A stretch of DNA of 64,000 nucleotides from Pseudoduganella violacea. GTDB lineage: Bacteria > Pseudomonadota > Gammaproteobacteria > Burkholderiales > Burkholderiaceae_D. The translations under genes were made by a program, and so were the position numbers. The notes below the pieces were generated by a model. It did no database searches. It was not told the DNA's origin and worked only from the letters and a program-made list of their open reading frames with translations. Shown here piece after piece: positions 63,401-64,000 of this stretch. The DNA lies in NCBI RefSeq assembly GCF_014191875.1, contig NZ_JACHXD010000004.1:186001-250000 (forward strand), in the 5' to 3' direction. The first letter of the stretch is position 1, and every line of letters begins with the position of its first letter.

Positions 63401-64000
63401 GCGCTTCGCTGCTGCTGACGGCGGCGCTGCAGGGCAAGGCCATCACCGTCAAGACCACCTACACCGACAAGGCGGGAAATGCCGAGCAAATGCTCTCCAG
63501 CGCCAGCGCCGCCGTCAAGCCGGCGCCAGCTCCGGATAACGGCAATGGCAGCGGCAATGGCAATGGTCCCGTTCTGGTGGATGGCGCCACAGTCCACACC
63601 GGCAGCAGCATCGACGCCAAAGGCAATACCACCACCACCATCCGCATCGACCCGGTAACGGCGGGCCGCCAGGACGACAACAGTTCCAGCAACCGCAACC
63701 TGGCCGACATCCCCGTCGCCAAGGATGCCACTGGCGCCACCCTGCTCGAAATCAGCCTGCCGCAAGGTGTGGGCGTAAGCGCCGAATCGACCACTGGTCT
63801 GACCCTGCGCGAGCAGTTGATCGCCAGCACCAGCGCGCGCCAGAGCGAGGCCAAGCAGCTGGCCCAGTTGATCAGCGACGGCATCGACAAGTACGTGCCG
63901 GGCGTGACCGACCAGAAACAGGTCACGGTGCGAGGTCTGACCCTGAACAGCAGCGACAGCAAGGCGCCGGGCCAGCCCATCGTCATCAGCGGCGCCTCCG
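57475..64000 (+). CDS. Giant repeat protein, 3' end beyond window; probably type I-secreted
   Basis: At least 2175 residues, open to the window edge. The ATG at 57475 follows GAGAAGGA. No signal peptide (MQRALPQSVQSINPSASP). Residues 22-1805 are fifteen repeats of about 116 residues with the pattern ASYDAxSGVLxVTG, NDI/IDVSKL, GGxxYTLT, a LSAxD helix, LNKNG and SAAxxWD. Then come a cadherin-like domain (about 1806-1925), an Ig-like YQWLADG domain (to 2010), a Gly/Asn-rich linker (GNGSGNGNG) and, from about 2032, the same LADIP module found before the RTX repeats of the 1914-residue protein. An RTX/DUF4214 C-terminus is therefore expected outside the window. Likely a surface or matrix protein. 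Confidence 0.85.
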   Translation, partial: MQRALPQSVQSINPSASPSISGASYSASTGVLTVSTSDLAIGHSIDVSKLSLIGQGGVSYTLTTANIKTNYDAGFHIPLNEADQLNVSALLNKAGLSAVDGTSFTLSAAADWDLSAVPTAAQSSALRAANLWPPTVASASYDSSTGTLSVTGTHLVKANGALNDISAKLFTFTGKGGATYQLTDTANAEIDSTAGFKLVLSATDKAELAKILDAGGSDYKLAAADDWNTVVLGRNIGFSGKPLSVHDGAPAGPAISNARYDAASGVLTVTGSGFESGHSIDVSKLTIDGQGGRYTLTGPAITANSATSFSVVLSGDDLLHVNGLLSKNGSAALGAGFNLSAAAGWDVTSGAPADSDNRIIVSNVTPPTVTAVSYDRNSGELSFTGSGLVKFLGPENDIIPGNISFAVDGSAPVILRTTDKVDIVSATSFKLLLGAQDKVALDDYLDKAANAGTVCQITMGDGWNGFATFGDSAPKNIALNGAAAIASASYNANSGVLSVTGSGFGNTPNIDISKLSVTGEGGASYTLGSTPLTAGSATGFSVTLSAADQLAVNGLFNKNGGTAVGGASFGLSAASGWDKAGNAPADLGNSVSVSNVAAPAVTGASYDASSGILTVTGLRLVKANGALNDINAKLFTFTGKGGATYQLTDTANVEIDSATGFKLQLSAADKAALAPLFEAGGSNYQLAAADDWNTLVTGGDIGFSGKPLTVKGGAVAGPSISSASYDATTGYLQLVTSDMAAGHEIDVGKLSFTGQGGASYTLTTANVTSNYGSGIYIALNELDQLNLNGLLNKAGGSAADGQTYVLSAAAHWDRSAASAADLSTPVSLSSAATPTVSSASYDRGSGILSVSGKGMVKASGALNDITAKLFTFTGKGGATYTLTDTANAEIDSGAGFKLALSAADQAELAKILDAGGSGYQLAAADDWNTLVTGGNIGFGGKPLTVSDGAPAGPSISGARYDAASGVLTVSGSGFTPGHNIDASKLTITGQGMGGNYNTGASYTLTGPATATSGSTSFSVALSAEDQLYVNGLLNKNGSTAAAGGVGFSLSAAAGWDMNGGTPADTGNSLIVSNVTPPTITSASYDRSSGELTITGRGFVKIPGPENDVSVKELFFAVGDRMDFLSTSKNVEIISSTSLKVLVEWDDKAIIEEMLDTAASSGQVCSLLSADGWNSRVSYGDAIARTVVLYEGPVITGASYDAASGVLTVTGGGFPALAGAGNDIDVRKLSISGDGASYTLTSANVDIGSSTSFSITLNAADRAALDSRINKDGSSSAGGQAYNLAAAEGWAPGASRTAPADLSGNPITASNAGTSISGASYDAATGVLSVTGSKLGSGHSIDVSKLSVSGEGGVSYTLTSAGITTTSASGFSVTLNAADQLAVNGLLNKNGGTAASGGGFSLSAASGWDKTTSAAADTGNSVSVSNVAAPTITSASYDAATGILSVTGSRLVKADGSLNDITAKLLSFIGEGGERYTLSDTANADISSATAFSLTLSATDRAALEQLFNKNGGSATGGGSYQLAAADDWNTVVTGGDTKVAGAPLSVSGVKLPVIGSAQYDAASGILKVSGNGFSKLPGTANDIIAGKFSITGEGGVKYTLGSSANVDISSSSEFSIQLSAEDKAAVNQILNSNGSKSTGNESIGSTAYKLTAAEDWAAGADAAVNVAETAGKAITVSKVAVPTIASAKYDSSTGKLIVTGTGLLSSGGANNDIRASAFSLTGKGNAPYKLTDTADVDISSGTSFTLVLGAKDKAAVDDLLGQLGDKAGDGTVYNLAAGKGWAAGADADVNVRDETGNAIIVKHNTAPTLSRFNGAVAQSDEDQQLEISLATLQQKGDGADSDGSIAAFVVKSIGSGTLRIGANADSAQAWAAGSNDVIDANHKAFWTPAKDANGKAMGAFSVVARDDEGGESAAAVAVTVDVKPVNDAPTGSIAIEGTVTVGQTLSVKNTVADADGLGAFSYQWLADGVAIKDASGASLLLTAALQGKAITVKTTYTDKAGNAEQMLSSASAAVKPAPAPDNGNGSGNGNGPVLVDGATVHTGSSIDAKGNTTTTIRIDPVTAGRQDDNSSSNRNLADIPVAKDATGATLLEISLPQGVGVSAESTTGLTLREQLIASTSARQSEAKQLAQLISDGIDKYVPGVTDQKQVTVRGLTLNSSDSKAPGQPIVISGAS
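57538..62890 (+). repeat. Fifteen ~350-bp tandem coding repeats with higher-order block structure
   Basis: Units begin near 57538, 57889, 58240, 58582, 58930, 59277, 59632, 59983, 60337, 60712, 61057, 61420, 61768, 62134 and 62524. Two types alternate: A (GHSIDVSKL) and B (VKANGALNDI). Units 7-10 resemble 1-4, and 12-13 resemble 5-6, with unit 11 extra, so a six-unit block was duplicated. Confidence 0.85.

Noticed and set aside
57469-63765. Several long minus-strand frames opposite the giant repeat gene
   Set aside because: They mirror the repeats, end at arbitrary places and read as Ala/Gly/Asp-rich repeats. The plus strand has promoter, ribosome-binding site and an uninterrupted repeat architecture.

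Overview
The window is GC-rich, densely coded chromosomal DNA. Its housekeeping genes look betaproteobacterial. The order nlpD-rpoS, surE-pcm, mdh-gntR-sdhCDAB-sdhE-gltA and odhA-odhB-lpdA, together with a DUF2863 gene, points to Oxalobacteraceae (Massilia/Duganella/Janthinobacterium-like). That placement rests on gene order and family knowledge, not on a search. No rRNA, tRNA, CRISPR array, insertion sequence or plasmid origin was recognised.

Region 1 (1-15.4 kb) is information processing and stress: rlmN (cut by the window edge), ndk, a BAX-inhibitor-like membrane protein, rlmD, and the compact surE-pcm-nlpD-rpoS operon. Then come dinG/yoaA with a YdcH-like gene, a PP2C phosphatase, a coiled-coil secreted protein and zapE. 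Between surE and dinG sits a two-gene accessory cassette: a TIR-domain protein and a degenerate KGGxxK-type ATPase with a TPR tail. It has its own terminator and a repeat element upstream.

Region 2 (15.4-42 kb) is almost a complete oxidative TCA module: lpdA, a PspC-like gene, odhB and odhA; gltA, sdhE and sdhBADC; gntR; mdh; a CitE-like lyase; an MliC-like protein; and acnA. Citrate synthase, aconitase, 2-oxoglutarate dehydrogenase, succinate dehydrogenase and malate dehydrogenase are all present. The gltA and odhA blocks are separated by about 7.5 kb of accessory genes: a LysR regulator with a divergent metallo-beta-lactamase-fold protein, a BlaI-like repressor, a tricorn-type protease, and a less GC-rich DUF1828 gene pair.

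Region 3 (42-48.2 kb) holds a CYTH phosphatase, an M14 carboxypeptidase, a catalase with an OxyR-like upstream site, and an acetyl-CoA hydrolase/succinate CoA-transferase with a divergent LysR regulator.

Region 4 (48.2-64 kb) is dominated by two very large repeat proteins. One is a 1914-residue Ig-like/RTX/DUF4214 protein. The other is an incomplete protein of more than 2175 residues with fifteen repeats of about 116 residues. They share a module that in the first protein lies just before the RTX calcium-binding repeats, so both are probably type I-secreted surface proteins of one family. Between them lie a tail-collar (microcystin-dependent-like) protein, a patatin-like lipase, a small coiled-coil membrane protein and a metallophosphoesterase.

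The most unusual items are the TIR/ATPase cassette, a dispersed double-hairpin repeat (10.1 and 23.6 kb) carrying FNR-box-like TTGAT-N4-ATCA motifs, the DUF1828 pair, and the block-duplicated repeat proteins.
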